A stretch of 64,000 nt of DNA from Lacinutrix sp. Bg11-31 (GCF_002831665.1 NZ_CP025118.1:2356001-2420000), one strand, 5' to 3'; shown: positions 42,014 through 51,661, numbered from the stretch's first letter. Notes: a model not told the origin generated them from the sequence alone. Numbers and translations: made by a program.

Positions 42014-42943
42014 TCAAATAAATTTTTGACGCTCTAACATATAACTAGTTAGGATCGCATCAAAATTTTTATTTATATCTGCTTCTACATATTTAATACG
42101 GTTTTGACCACATTTTATACGCAATTCATTAAAATAACCACTAACTAAAGCTTCGTAATTAGCTTTTACCTGATCGCTATGCAAATTAATATGCTCTCCG
42201 GTTTCAACATCAACAAAACGCCTTGGCTTATTATCAAAATCAAAAGCAAGTTCTTTACTTCTATCAAAAACATGAAAAAGCACCACTTCATGCTTATTAT
42301 GTTTTAAATGCCTTAGCGCTTCAAATAACTTAACCTCATCGGTAGAGGTCTGAAACATATCTGTAAACACAAAAATTAGAGAGCGTCTGTGTATTTTCTC
42401 AGCTATTTGGTGTAAGTATTGGTATGTTTCCGTTTGCTTGTTCTTAGACTTGCTTAAAGCGGCATTACTCAACTGCGCTAAAAGCATTTGATGATGACGC
42501 TCACTTCCTTTTTCGCTAGAATAAAAATCGTAAGCATCACTATAAATACTTAAACCAACAGCATCACGTTGTTTCTTAAGAATATGCATTAACGAAGCTG
42601 CTGCTAATGCAGAAAATGCAATTTTATTTAAATTATCTATTGCGAAATTTTTTATTTCAGGATAATGCATCGAACTACTATTATCTAAAATAATATGACA
42701 ACGCAAATTTGTTTCGTCATCATAACGTTTAGTGTATAGCTTATCTGTTTTTGCAAAGAGTTTCCAATCTATATGACGCGTACTTTCTCCTTGATTGTAA
42801 ATTTTATGTTCAGCAAATTCTGCCGAAAAACCATGAAACGGGCTTTTATGCATACCAGAAATAAAACCTTCAACAACTTGTTTTGCCAAGTGTTCAAGAT
42901 TTTTAAATCCGCCTGCTTTATTTAATTCGTCTTGTAAATTCAT
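42014..42943 (-). CDS. DUF58-domain protein (vWA-like)
   Basis: The 309 residues carry GFSAEFAEHKIYNQGESTRHIDWKLFAKTDKL, the DUF58 signature, then a vWA-like MIDAS-type segment CHIILDNSSSMHYP (DxSxS). Such proteins usually partner MoxR ATPases; no MoxR gene is in the window. Function: probably a chaperone-like adaptor. Confidence 0.88.
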   Translation of the reverse strand: MNLQDELNKAGGFKNLEHLAKQVVEGFISGMHKSPFHGFSAEFAEHKIYNQGESTRHIDWKLFAKTDKLYTKRYDDETNLRCHIILDNSSSMHYPEIKNFAIDNLNKIAFSALAAASLMHILKKQRDAVGLSIYSDAYDFYSSEKGSERHHQMLLAQLSNAALSKSKNKQTETYQYLHQIAEKIHRRSLIFVFTDMFQTSTDEVKLFEALRHLKHNKHEVVLFHVFDRSKELAFDFDNKPRRFVDVETGEHINLHSDQVKANYEALVSGYFNELRIKCGQNRIKYVEADINKNFDAILTSYMLERQKFI

Positions 42944-42980
42944 CTTTTTTAGACACTAGACCGTTTCACATTTATAATAA

Positions 42981-43036
42981 AGAAAAAAGATAAGAGATAA
43001 ACGCAAAACTTACACGCTACAATCTCTTATCTTTCT
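42981..43036 (-). terminator. Long-stem terminator after clpP
   Basis: AAAGATAAGAGAT and ATCTCTTATCTTT (13 bp) with a 23-base loop, followed on the minus strand by T-rich sequence. Confidence 0.7.
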
Positions 43037-43060
43037 CCAATACCTTAGTTTCTATTTTTC

Positions 43061-43606
43061 TTATTCTATAATACCATCTACAATTCCATAATCTAAAGAC
43101 TCATCTGCTCCCATCCAATGGTCACGATTAAAATCTTTCATTACTTCCTCATACGTTTTCCCACAATTATCTGCTAAAATCTTAGCACTTAATTCTTTTG
43201 TTTTTACAATCTCTTTAGCAGTAATTTCAATATCACTTGCTTGTCCACGAGCTCCACCACTTGGCTGATGAATCATCACACGTGCATGAGGTTGGATAAA
43301 ACGTTTTCCTTTAGTTCCAACCGACAATAAAATCGATCCCATAGAAGCCGCCAAACCTGTACATACAGTAGACACATCACTTTTTAAAGATTTAATAGTA
43401 TCGTACATTGCAAATCCAGACGTTACATAACCTCCTGGACTATTAATATATAAAGTAATGTCTTTAGTTTCTAAACTATCTAAATACATTAATCTATCGA
43501 TAACGTGCTTTGCACTCTTATCATCTACCATTCCCCAAAGAAACACTTTTCTTTCGTCTAGTAATTTACTATCTATTGCGTCTTGCGCTTTTGTTATTTT
43601 GCTCAT
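43061..43606 (-). CDS. clpP: ClpP-family serine protease subunit
   Basis: The 181 residues have the catalytic Ser88 (GLAASMGS), His113 (VMIHQPSGG) and Asp162 (FNRDHWMGADES), all in the right contexts. It acts with a Clp ATPase. The N-terminus (MSKITKAQDAIDSKLL) lacks the usual axial-loop sequence, so it may be a second ClpP paralog; no clpX follows here. Confidence 0.88.
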   Translation of the reverse strand: MSKITKAQDAIDSKLLDERKVFLWGMVDDKSAKHVIDRLMYLDSLETKDITLYINSPGGYVTSGFAMYDTIKSLKSDVSTVCTGLAASMGSILLSVGTKGKRFIQPHARVMIHQPSGGARGQASDIEITAKEIVKTKELSAKILADNCGKTYEEVMKDFNRDHWMGADESLDYGIVDGIIE

Positions 43607-43629
43607 TTATTATTTACTTTTTTACTAAA

Positions 43630-43663
43630 ATAAAAAAAGGTTTGCTATTACAGCAAACCTTTA
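43630..43663 (-). terminator. Terminator after trxA
   Basis: AAAGGTTTGCT and AGCAAACCTTT arms around ATTAC, with A-run before (T-run on the minus strand). Confidence 0.85.
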
Positions 43664-43687
43664 TCAATTCTTTATGAAAATATATTT

Positions 43688-44005
43688 CTATAGTAAAGCG
43701 TCGATAGCTTCAGCATATGCAGTTTTAGGTGCAACACCTACTTGTCTTCCAACAACTTCTCCGTTTTGGAATACTAATACTGTAGGTATGTTTCTTACAC
43801 CGTATTTTGCTGCAAATTCTTGATTTGCATCTACGTCTAATTTACCTACAATAGCTTTACCTTCGTACTCATCGCTAATTTGATCAATAATTGGCCCAAC
43901 CATTCTACAAGGTCCACACCAAGCTGCCCAAAAGTCAACTACTACTGGCTTATCGCTCTTTAATACTGTTTCTTCAAAATTTGCATCTGTGATTTCTAAT
44001 GCCAT
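43688..44005 (-). CDS. trxA: Thioredoxin
   Basis: The 105 residues contain VVDFWAAWCGPCRM with Cys30 and Cys33, and the cis-Pro in RNIPTVLVF. It is the cytoplasmic disulfide reductase. A -7 element TAAGTTTG is at 44048-44055. Confidence 0.96.
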   Translation of the reverse strand: MALEITDANFEETVLKSDKPVVVDFWAAWCGPCRMVGPIIDQISDEYEGKAIVGKLDVDANQEFAAKYGVRNIPTVLVFQNGEVVGRQVGVAPKTAYAEAIDALL

Positions 44006-44047
44006 AATTATATAAATTTAATTGTGTGTTTATTCACTTCTAATATA

Positions 44048-44055
44048 CAAACTTA
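44048..44055 (-). promoter_or_regulatory. -7 element of trxA
   Basis: TAAGTTTG on the minus strand, 43 bp upstream of the start. Confidence 0.55.
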
Positions 44056-44131
44056 GTCAAAAAATATTCCAAAGCTTACAAACTTATTATTTGTTTAACT
44101 TATAGCTGCATTGATAGGGCTTATTTTAATT

Positions 44132-44208
44132 TGAGCGCATAAACCAGGCTTTCACTACTCGCTCTTTGCAAGGAGCTCAAACATGCCGTTCAATCCTTTG
44201 CGCGAGCA
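44132..44208. repeat. GC-richer intergenic segment, possible dispersed repeat
   Basis: In contrast to its AT-rich flanks, this stretch holds TGAGCGCATAAA, GGAGCTC and TTTGCGCGAGCA, with weak inverted symmetry at the ends. It resembles short intergenic repeats, but only one copy is visible here. Confidence 0.35.
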
Positions 44209-44245
44209 CTTACAATTGCTAAATTAGTTAAAATAATTATCCTAA

Positions 44246-47200
44246 TTAAGAATTCAACTTATAAAGCACTTGGTCTTCATCCAAAGCACTCAATAATTCT
44301 TGAGATACTTTTACTTTCTGCCTTCTACTTGGCATTTCTAATTTTATTTGTTCTCTATTATCATAGACCACAAAATCAAGTAAATGATTGCCTGGATGCA
44401 TCGATATTAAGTCTTTTAAATTTCTAATTTTATCAGAATCCAATTCTTTAATATTTAACTGTATAGATAGTTTTCTAACATACTTATCCATAACATCATG
44501 CAACAACTGAAAACTATTAAACTGCAATCTAGGATCGCTCTTTTTACCAGTATCTCTATTTACCCAACCGTCTCGCACAAAACTCTTAACGTGCACAAAA
44601 GTGTTTTGTAATAAAAATGGACGGTGTTTTAAATAGTCTTCTCCAAAAATTCTAAATTCAAACGTATCTGTATAATCTTCAATCGTAAATAACGCCCAAC
44701 CTTTTCCTTGTTTACTTACACGATGCTGCACATCTGTAACCACACCTCCAAAAGTGATATCTTTATTTACATGTTCTGCTAAATTATTAAAATAAGCAAT
44801 CGTCCCAGTACAAAAACTCTTCATTTCGGTTTTAAAATCATCTAAAGGATGCCCTGAAATATAGACACCAACAACTTCTCGTTCTTGTGCTAATTTCTCC
44901 ATAGTCCCCCAAGTTTCACATGGCGGAACTAGCGGTTCGTCTATTTGCACATCACTTGCGCCTCCAAATAAACTAACCTGAGAGGAATTTTCGTTTTCTT
45001 GATGCTTTGCACCATATTTAATAGCTTTTTCCAAGAAGGTTAAATCGCTACCTTCTTTTTGAAAGTATTGTGCGCGATGTACATCTTCAAAACAATCGAA
45101 TCCGCCTGCCAAAGCAAGGTTTTCAAACGCTTTTTTATTTGCGGCCCTTAAATCTATTCGTTTAGAAATATCAAAAATAGATAGATACGGTCCATCTTCT
45201 TTTCTATTATTTACAATCGTCATTACTGCACCATGACCAACACCTTTTATTGCTCCCATTCCAAAACGTACAGCATTATCTTTATTTACTGAGAACTTAT
45301 AGTAACTCTCGTTTACATCTGGTCCAAGCACAGGTAATTTCATACGTTTACACTCTTCCATAAAGAAAGTTACCTGCTTAATATCGTTCATATTATTAGA
45401 CAATACAGCAGCCATATATTCTGCAGGATAGTGCGCTTTTAAATACGCAGTTTGGTATGCAATCCAAGCATAGCAAGTAGAGTGAGACTTGTTAAACGCA
45501 TAACTCGCAAAGGCTTCCCAATCCTTCCAAATTTTCTCAAGTTTTTTAGGGTCATGACCTTTAGCACTTGCTTGCTCGATAAATTTTGGTTTCATTTTAT
45601 CAAGTACTGCAATCTGCTTTTTACCCATGGCCTTACGCAAAACATCGGCTTCACCTTTGGTAAAATCTGCTAGTTTTTGCGACAGTAGCATTACTTGCTC
45701 TTGGTAAACGGTAATTCCATAGGTTTCTTTTAAGTACTCTTCCATTGCTGGTAAATCGTACTCAATATCTTCATCTCCATGTTTCCTTTTTACGAAACTT
45801 GGAATATATTCCATTGGTCCTGGACGATACAATGCATTCATGGCAATTAAATCGTCGAAAACCGTAGGCTTTAAATCTTTAAGATGCTTCTGCATTCCGG
45901 GAGATTCATACTGGAATACTCCAACAGTTTCTCCTCTTTGAAATAACGCATAAGTCTCTTCATCATCCAACGGAAAGGTATCTGGATCTAATAAAATATC
46001 GTGTTTTGCTTTTACAATTTTTACGGTATCTTTAATTAAAGTCAGTGTTTTTAATCCCAAGAAATCCATCTTCAACAAACCTGCATCTTCAACTACGGAG
46101 TTATCAAATTGGGTAACATATAAATCGGAATCTTTTGCCAATGCTACTGGCACGAACTTAGTAATATCGTCTGGTGTAATAATTACACCACAAGCATGAA
46201 TTCCTGTGTTTCTTACCGAACCTTCAAGTGATCTTGCGAGGTTTACGGTTTCGGCTTGCAAATCATTCCCTTCAGAAATATTTATAAGCTCGTTTATTTT
46301 TTCTAAATCTTCAGCTCTAAATTTACTTCCTAATTCCTTTTCAGATAAACCAAAAATCTTACCCAACTTTGACATTGTTGGAATTAACTTCGCAATCCTA
46401 TCTGCATCAAAAAGTGGTAAATCTAGAACACGAGCAGTATCTCTAATCGATGACTTTGCAGCCATTGTTCCATAAGTAATAATCTGTGCTACCTGGCTAC
46501 TTCCGTACTTATCGATTACATAATCCATAACACGACTTCTACCTTCATCATCAAAATCGATATCAATATCTGGCATACTTACACGATCCGGATTCAAGAA
46601 ACGCTCAAAAAGCAAATTGTATAATAAAGGATCAATATTGGTAATCCACAAGCAATAAGCAACTACGGATCCAGCTGCAGATCCACGACCTGGTCCAACC
46701 GAAACATCCATTTTTCGTGCTTCGCGAATAAAATCTTCAACAATTAAAAAGTAACCTGGATATCCCGTTTTTTCAATAACACTTAACTCGAAATCAAGTC
46801 GTTCTACAACTTCTTCAGAGAGCTCCTCACCATAACGCTTTTTAGCACCTACATAAGTTAAGTGTCTTAAAAATGCGTTCTCTCCACGTTTTCCACCATC
46901 AGTTGTATCCTCTACGTGAACAAACTGTTCAGGAATATCGAAAGCAGGTAATAAAACATCTCTAGCTAGTTGATAACCTTCAATTTTATCTACTACTTCT
47001 TGAATATTACTTATTGCTTCTGGCACATCTTTAAAGATGTTTTTCATGGCTTCACCAGACTTGAAATAGTATTCTTGGTTTGGCAAACCGTAACGATAAC
47101 CACGACCACGACCAATTGGTGTTGCTTGTTTTTCACCTTCTTTTACACACAATAAAATATCGTGCGCATTCGCATCGCTTTGCTTTGCGTAGTATGTATT

Positions 47201-48637
47201 ATTAGATGCTACAAGTTTTATATTATGTTTTCTAGCGAGTTTTATTAATACTGGATTAACACGGTTTTCATCTTCCTGATCATGGCGCATTAACTCAACA
47301 TACAAATCGTCTTTAAAAGTGTCTCTCCACCAAATTAAAGCTTCTTCTGCTTGGTTTTCTCCTACATTTAAAACTTTACTTGGCACTTCTCCATACAAGT
47401 TTCCTGTTAAACAGATTAAGTCCTCTTTGTATTCTTCAATAAGTTTTTTATCAATTCTTGGTAAATAATAAAATCCACTTACATAAGCGTGCGATGATAA
47501 TTTTGCTAGATTATGATAACCATTTTTATTTTTGGCCATTAAAACAATCTGATAACCATTATCTTTTCGGCTTTTATCTAGATGGTCTTCACAAACAAAA
47601 AACTCACAACCAATAATTGGCTTTATTTTTTTAGCCGAAGTTGTATTTCCCAACAACTCAGCTTCTTTTATTTTTGCTTCAACACCTTTATTATGTTTAT
47701 TTGCTGCATTAACAAAGTGAAAAGCGCCCATCATGTTTGCATGATCTGTTAAGGCAACTGCAGGCATTCCATGTTGCGCAGCAACAGTAATTAAATCTGC
47801 AACACTCATTGTTGATTGCAATACCGAAAACTGCGAATGATTGTGCAAATGCACAAAGTCTACAGATTGTAAGTCTGCTATATTCTCTTTTATCTCATCG
47901 GAAGACAGATCGACCGCTTGAGCTTTTTGTAATCTCTCATTAATTTTAGCACTTTCCTTTTTAAGGTTAATGTGCTTTAAACCTATTAATTTTATAGGTT
48001 GTGGATTCGCTTCAGAGAAATTCTTGAAATAATCTAACTCAACATCAAGTTGCTCTTTCGTGTATTGTTGTCTTCTAATTAACTCTAAAAAACAACGTGT
48101 TGTTGCCTCGACATCTGCTGTTGCATTATGCGCTTCTCCAAATGGTTGATTAAATAAATATTGATGTAACTCTGTTAATGTTGGTAATTTAAATTTACCA
48201 TAGCGTCCTCCAGGAAGTTCACATAATTTTGCTGTATGCTCTGTACAGGTATCTAAAACCGGTAATTCTTGAAGCTGATTTGCAACGTCTCCACGCACAA
48301 ACTCAGCACCCATAATATTTAAATCGAACTTTACATTTTGTCCAACTACAAATTTGGTTTTCCCTAATGCTATATTAAATTTCTCTAAAACTTCAGACAA
48401 AGCAACACCTTGTTCTTGGGCTAATTCCGTAGAAATACCATGAATTTTCTCAGCATCATAAGGAATATTAAAACCTTCTGGTTTCACTAAATAATCCTCA
48501 CTCTCGACACAGTTTCCCATCTCGTCATGCAATTGCCATGCAATTTGTATACATCTAGGCCAATTATCTGTATCTGTATATGGTGCGTCCCAACGTTTAG
48601 GTAAACCTGTTGTTTCAGTATCGAATATTAAATACAT
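44246..48637 (-). CDS. dnaE: DNA polymerase III alpha subunit with N-terminal proofreading exonuclease
   Basis: The 1463 residues have an N-terminal DEDDh exonuclease with all motifs: FDTETTG at 5-11, VVGQNVKFDLN and HNATADVEAT. From about 260 the PHP domain follows (FVHLHNHSQFSVLQ), then the polymerase core GRGSAAGSVVAYCL and PDIDIDFDD (about 685-695), then fingers, HhH and OB domains (FGGVVTDVQHRVSKQGKGW). It is the replicative polymerase. The extra exonuclease accounts for its length over the ~1160-residue E. coli form. Confidence 0.95.
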   Translation of the reverse strand: MYLIFDTETTGLPKRWDAPYTDTDNWPRCIQIAWQLHDEMGNCVESEDYLVKPEGFNIPYDAEKIHGISTELAQEQGVALSEVLEKFNIALGKTKFVVGQNVKFDLNIMGAEFVRGDVANQLQELPVLDTCTEHTAKLCELPGGRYGKFKLPTLTELHQYLFNQPFGEAHNATADVEATTRCFLELIRRQQYTKEQLDVELDYFKNFSEANPQPIKLIGLKHINLKKESAKINERLQKAQAVDLSSDEIKENIADLQSVDFVHLHNHSQFSVLQSTMSVADLITVAAQHGMPAVALTDHANMMGAFHFVNAANKHNKGVEAKIKEAELLGNTTSAKKIKPIIGCEFFVCEDHLDKSRKDNGYQIVLMAKNKNGYHNLAKLSSHAYVSGFYYLPRIDKKLIEEYKEDLICLTGNLYGEVPSKVLNVGENQAEEALIWWRDTFKDDLYVELMRHDQEDENRVNPVLIKLARKHNIKLVASNNTYYAKQSDANAHDILLCVKEGEKQATPIGRGRGYRYGLPNQEYYFKSGEAMKNIFKDVPEAISNIQEVVDKIEGYQLARDVLLPAFDIPEQFVHVEDTTDGGKRGENAFLRHLTYVGAKKRYGEELSEEVVERLDFELSVIEKTGYPGYFLIVEDFIREARKMDVSVGPGRGSAAGSVVAYCLWITNIDPLLYNLLFERFLNPDRVSMPDIDIDFDDEGRSRVMDYVIDKYGSSQVAQIITYGTMAAKSSIRDTARVLDLPLFDADRIAKLIPTMSKLGKIFGLSEKELGSKFRAEDLEKINELINISEGNDLQAETVNLARSLEGSVRNTGIHACGVIITPDDITKFVPVALAKDSDLYVTQFDNSVVEDAGLLKMDFLGLKTLTLIKDTVKIVKAKHDILLDPDTFPLDDEETYALFQRGETVGVFQYESPGMQKHLKDLKPTVFDDLIAMNALYRPGPMEYIPSFVKRKHGDEDIEYDLPAMEEYLKETYGITVYQEQVMLLSQKLADFTKGEADVLRKAMGKKQIAVLDKMKPKFIEQASAKGHDPKKLEKIWKDWEAFASYAFNKSHSTCYAWIAYQTAYLKAHYPAEYMAAVLSNNMNDIKQVTFFMEECKRMKLPVLGPDVNESYYKFSVNKDNAVRFGMGAIKGVGHGAVMTIVNNRKEDGPYLSIFDISKRIDLRAANKKAFENLALAGGFDCFEDVHRAQYFQKEGSDLTFLEKAIKYGAKHQENENSSQVSLFGGASDVQIDEPLVPPCETWGTMEKLAQEREVVGVYISGHPLDDFKTEMKSFCTGTIAYFNNLAEHVNKDITFGGVVTDVQHRVSKQGKGWALFTIEDYTDTFEFRIFGEDYLKHRPFLLQNTFVHVKSFVRDGWVNRDTGKKSDPRLQFNSFQLLHDVMDKYVRKLSIQLNIKELDSDKIRNLKDLISMHPGNHLLDFVVYDNREQIKLEMPSRRQKVKVSQELLSALDEDQVLYKLNS

Positions 48638-48744
48638 GTATTGTTTTTTAGAGAATTTTGAAGCTGTTTAGTCATGCAAAACAGAGCTTATAAAATTACA
48701 AAAAAATGCACCTTTTTAAGCCGAAAGTTATAAACAGTTTTAAA

Positions 48745-48783
48745 CAAAAAAAAAGCGCAGACTAAAATTTAGTCTGCGCTTTA
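48745..48783 (-). terminator. Strong terminator after the DUF6252-like gene
   Basis: AAAGCGCAGACTAAA and TTTAGTCTGCGCTTT form a perfect 15-bp stem; the A-run before it gives the T-run on the minus strand. Confidence 0.9.
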
Positions 48784-48801
48784 AAATATTTTATAATATA
48801 A

Positions 48802-49485
48802 TTATATACAACTTAAACCGTCAATACTTGCTTGTATAGAACCATCATCATCACCACAAGCTGTTTTTTGTGTTGTAAGCGCTGTTTTGTACGCATTACA
48901 CACATCAACAAAGTTAGCATCTCCAGGAGAAACACTATTGTAGTTAATTAAAGTTGCAGCTACTACTGCTGACGCTGTAGCACAAGGCACATCAATTCCT
49001 CCTGAACCAATAGCTACTCCAACTAAAGGTACTTTATGAAAAAATCCTTTATTTATATTTACTGAAGTTAATCCTGAACTATTAAATGCATTGAAATAAA
49101 ATTCTCCAGAAACATAACCACCTTCAACACTCACTTCTTTTAAATCTATCACTCCAGCTGCTGGGTATAATTGAACGCTTGGATCTGGAAAATTGTTTGA
49201 AGAATATAAAACCTCATCAATATCCACTATAGAACCTGATGAAACTGCTTCTGTTACATCATGTGCTCCTAAAGTTAACGAATTAACTTCCAAAGTAATA
49301 GTTTCAAAATTATCTGAAGCTACAATTGTTAATTCGCCTAAACTATTAACATTAGCTTTATATGTTACAGCTTCCCATAAGTTGCCGTCTTTTTCTCCTT
49401 GAAAGGATGGTGTATTAAATTCTATATCTTCTGCGCAGCCAAAAAAGGTAAAAGTTACTAGAATTAAAACAATAATTTTTTTCAT
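48802..49485 (-). CDS. DUF6252-like lipoprotein
   Basis: The start at 49485 (MKKIIVLILVTFTFFGC) gives lipobox Cys17. The 227-residue product has a beta-rich N-terminal region (SFQGEKDGNLWEAVTYKA, TLEVNSLTLGAHDV) like DUF6252 proteins and an Ala/Cys-rich C-terminal ~60 residues (VPCATASAVVAATL, ACGDDDGS). Function unknown. A -7 element TATTTTTG is at 49507-49514. Confidence 0.7.
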   Translation of the reverse strand: MKKIIVLILVTFTFFGCAEDIEFNTPSFQGEKDGNLWEAVTYKANVNSLGELTIVASDNFETITLEVNSLTLGAHDVTEAVSSGSIVDIDEVLYSSNNFPDPSVQLYPAAGVIDLKEVSVEGGYVSGEFYFNAFNSSGLTSVNINKGFFHKVPLVGVAIGSGGIDVPCATASAVVAATLINYNSVSPGDANFVDVCNAYKTALTTQKTACGDDDGSIQASIDGLSCI

Positions 49486-49574
49486 AGTTTTTTTGTTTCG
49501 AGAACTCAAAAATAAAATAAAAAATCACAATGAGATGCAATTACATTAAAAACTTAGTATTTAAATAAAAATTG

Positions 49575-49582
49575 TATCTTTG
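49575..49582 (+). promoter_or_regulatory. -7 element of rpsP
   Basis: TATCTTTG, consensus TAnnTTTG, 47 bp before the start codon. Confidence 0.75.
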
Positions 49583-49628
49583 CAGACTTATTAATAATAG
49601 AGGTCGCGAACCTCATAAATTAATTTTT

Positions 49629-50132
49629 ATGCCTGTAAAAATAAGATTACAAAGACATGGTAAGAAAGGGAAACCTTATTACTGGATCGTAGCAGCAGAT
49701 GCTCGCGCGAAAAGAGATGGTAAATACCTAGAGAAATTAGGTGCTTACAATCCAAACACTAATCCTGCAACTATCGAATTAGATATTGATGGAGCAGTAA
49801 AATGGCTACAGAATGGTGCACAACCAACTGATACAGCCAAAGCATTATTATCTTACAAAGGTGCTTTATTGAAAAATCACCTTGCTGGTGGTGTTCGTAA
49901 AGGTGCTTTAACTGAAGAGCAAGCTGAGAAGAAATTCGCTACTTGGTTAGAAGAAAAAGGTGGTAAAGTAGATGCTAAAAAAGATGGTTTATCTAAAGCG
50001 GAAGCTGATGTTAAAGCAAAAGCATTTGCAGCTGAAAAAGCAGCTAACGAAGCAAGAATCGCAGCAGCTGCTCCAGTTGTTGAAGAGGAAGCTCCAGCTG
50101 AAGAAGCAGCAACAAACGAAGAAGAAGAATAG
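49629..50132 (+). CDS. rpsP: Ribosomal protein S16
   Basis: The start at 49629 gives MPVKIRLQRHGKKGKPYYWI, the standard S16 N-terminus; the longer frame would begin before the promoter's transcript start. The 167 residues end with an Ala/Glu/Lys-rich tail (about residues 95-167), typical of Bacteroidota S16. It is part of the small subunit. Confidence 0.96.
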   Translation: MPVKIRLQRHGKKGKPYYWIVAADARAKRDGKYLEKLGAYNPNTNPATIELDIDGAVKWLQNGAQPTDTAKALLSYKGALLKNHLAGGVRKGALTEEQAEKKFATWLEEKGGKVDAKKDGLSKAEADVKAKAFAAEKAANEARIAAAAPVVEEEAPAEEAATNEEEE

Positions 50133-50154
50133 AAAATTATTTTTTTATACTTTT

Positions 50155-50187
50155 AAACTCCGATAATTCTTTATCGGAGTTTTTTTA
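50155..50187 (+). terminator. rpsP terminator
   Basis: AAACTCCGATAA and TTATCGGAGTTT arms around TTCT, followed by TTTTT. Confidence 0.88.
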
Positions 50188-50256
50188 TGTGAAATAGTAT
50201 TCTGAAATTGCGAAAAATACAATTGAACATATCCTATTAAAAAATGGGATTTATAC

Positions 50257-50312
50257 ATTAATGAGATTTCCGTTTTACTGAAGCTAATTCAGCATAAACT
50301 GCGGAAACGATA
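50257..50312 (-). repeat. REP-like dispersed repeat, copy B
   Basis: Minus strand CGTTTCCGCAGTTTATGC and following AATTAGCTTCAGTAAAA resemble copy A (27747-27801) and share AGTTTATGCTGA. Confidence 0.55.
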
Positions 50313-50325
50313 AATAATACTTTCG

Positions 50326-50856
50326 ATGACTAAAGAAGAGTGTTTTTTTTTAGGTAAAATTGTTAAAAAATATAGTTTTAAAGGCGAGTTGTTAATAAAA
50401 CTAGATACAGACGAACCTAATTTATACGACAATCTAGATGCTATTTTTATAGATTTACGTGGTAATTTGATTCCGTTTTTTATTGAGCGCTCTCAATTAC
50501 ATAAAAGCGAATTGCTTCGTGTAAAATTTGAAGATGTCGATGTTGAAGCAGATGCTGATGCGTTAATGAAATGCGAATGTTATCTACCTTTAACTTTTCT
50601 ACCAGAATTAGAGGACGATAAATTTTACTTTCATGAAATTATTGGCTTTAAAGTAGAAGATAAAAACTTTGGAAACGTTGGTATTATAAAAGGCGTTAAC
50701 GATTCTACTTCTCAGTCTCTTTTTGAAATAGATAGAGATGGTATTGAAATTTTAATACCAATGAATGATGAATTTATTTCGAAAGTAGATAAAGTGAATA
50801 AAATTATTTTTGTTGACACTCCAGAAGGTTTGATCGACTTGTATCTTGAGGAATAA
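50326..50856 (+). CDS. rimM: Ribosome maturation factor RimM
   Basis: The 176 residues match RimM: FLGKIVKKYSFKGELLIKL at the N-terminus, then a PRC barrel (DDKFYFHEIIGFKV, SLFEIDRDGIEILIPM, FVDTPEGLIDLYLEE). It aids 30S maturation. In most bacteria it is beside rpsP, as here. Confidence 0.94.
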   Translation: MTKEECFFLGKIVKKYSFKGELLIKLDTDEPNLYDNLDAIFIDLRGNLIPFFIERSQLHKSELLRVKFEDVDVEADADALMKCECYLPLTFLPELEDDKFYFHEIIGFKVEDKNFGNVGIIKGVNDSTSQSLFEIDRDGIEILIPMNDEFISKVDKVNKIIFVDTPEGLIDLYLEE

Positions 50857-50868
50857 TTGTTATTCCTT

Positions 50869-50935
50869 TAAAAGGCAGGAATCTACAATACAAAACATAA
50901 TTTAAAATGGATTTCTGCCTTCGCAGAAATGACAA
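50869..50935. repeat. REP-like inverted repeat with TTTCTGCCTTCGCAGAAATGAC
   Basis: AGGCAGGAATCTAC on the left and GATTTCTGCCTTCGCAGAAATGAC-like sequence on the right. The right part is itself a hairpin (TTTCTGCCTTCGCAGAAA) of the common flavobacterial intergenic repeat type. A fragment also occurs at 53970-53999. Confidence 0.6.
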
Positions 50936-50939
50936 AAAC

Positions 50940-51653
50940 ATGAATAAACCTTTTAAATTTAAACAATTCGCAGTCAACCAAGACCAATGCGCTTTGAAAA
51001 TTGGCACAGATGGTGTTTTGCTTGGCGCTTGGGCTTCAATAGAAAAACAGCCTTTTGCAACTTTAGATATTGGAGCAGGAACAGGCATCCTTTCTTTAAT
51101 GTTAGCACAACGCTGTGACGCAGAAGTTATTGATGCTTTAGAAATAGACGAACTGGCTTACGAGCAATGTGTTGACAATTTTGAAGGCTCGCCTTGGAGC
51201 GACAGATTGTTTTGTTACCATGCAGATTTAGCAGAATTCACAGAAGAGATTGAGGACAAATACGATCTTATTATTTGCAATCCACCTTTCTATGCTGAAG
51301 ATTACAAAACCGAAAATAAACAACGTGATTTAGCACGCTTTCAAGATGCGATGCCTTTTGAACATTTGGTAGATAGCGTTTCGAAATTACTAATCGAGGA
51401 TGGTACGTTTTGTACTATTATTCCGTTTAATGAAGAAGCTAAATTTATTGCATTAGCTTCAGTTGTAAATATAAAAGCTAATAAAATCACTCGTGTTCGA
51501 GGCACTAATGACTCAGGAATAAAACGTTCTTTAATCGCAATGTCTTTCCGCGAAAGCGATATAAAAATTAACGAACTCGTTATTGAAAACGCACGACACG
51601 ACTACACTGAAGACTATATGAATTTGACCAAAGATTTTTATCTTAAAATGTGA
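50940..51653 (+). CDS. trmN6: tRNA1(Val) A37 N6-methyltransferase-like (TrmN6/YfiC)
   Basis: The start at 50940 (MNKPFKFKQFAVNQDQCALK) follows the repeat. The 237 residues contain KIGTDGVLLGAWA, GAGTGILSLMLAQR (SAM site) and the catalytic IICNPPFYAED (NPPF). It methylates a tRNA adenine. Another N6-methyltransferase target cannot be excluded. Confidence 0.9.
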   Translation: MNKPFKFKQFAVNQDQCALKIGTDGVLLGAWASIEKQPFATLDIGAGTGILSLMLAQRCDAEVIDALEIDELAYEQCVDNFEGSPWSDRLFCYHADLAEFTEEIEDKYDLIICNPPFYAEDYKTENKQRDLARFQDAMPFEHLVDSVSKLLIEDGTFCTIIPFNEEAKFIALASVVNIKANKITRVRGTNDSGIKRSLIAMSFRESDIKINELVIENARHDYTEDYMNLTKDFYLKM

Positions 51654-51661
51654 TATTTATA

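Noticed and set aside
49572-49628. N-terminal extension of rpsP
   Set aside because: It would include the promoter -7 element; S16 starts at MPVKIRL.
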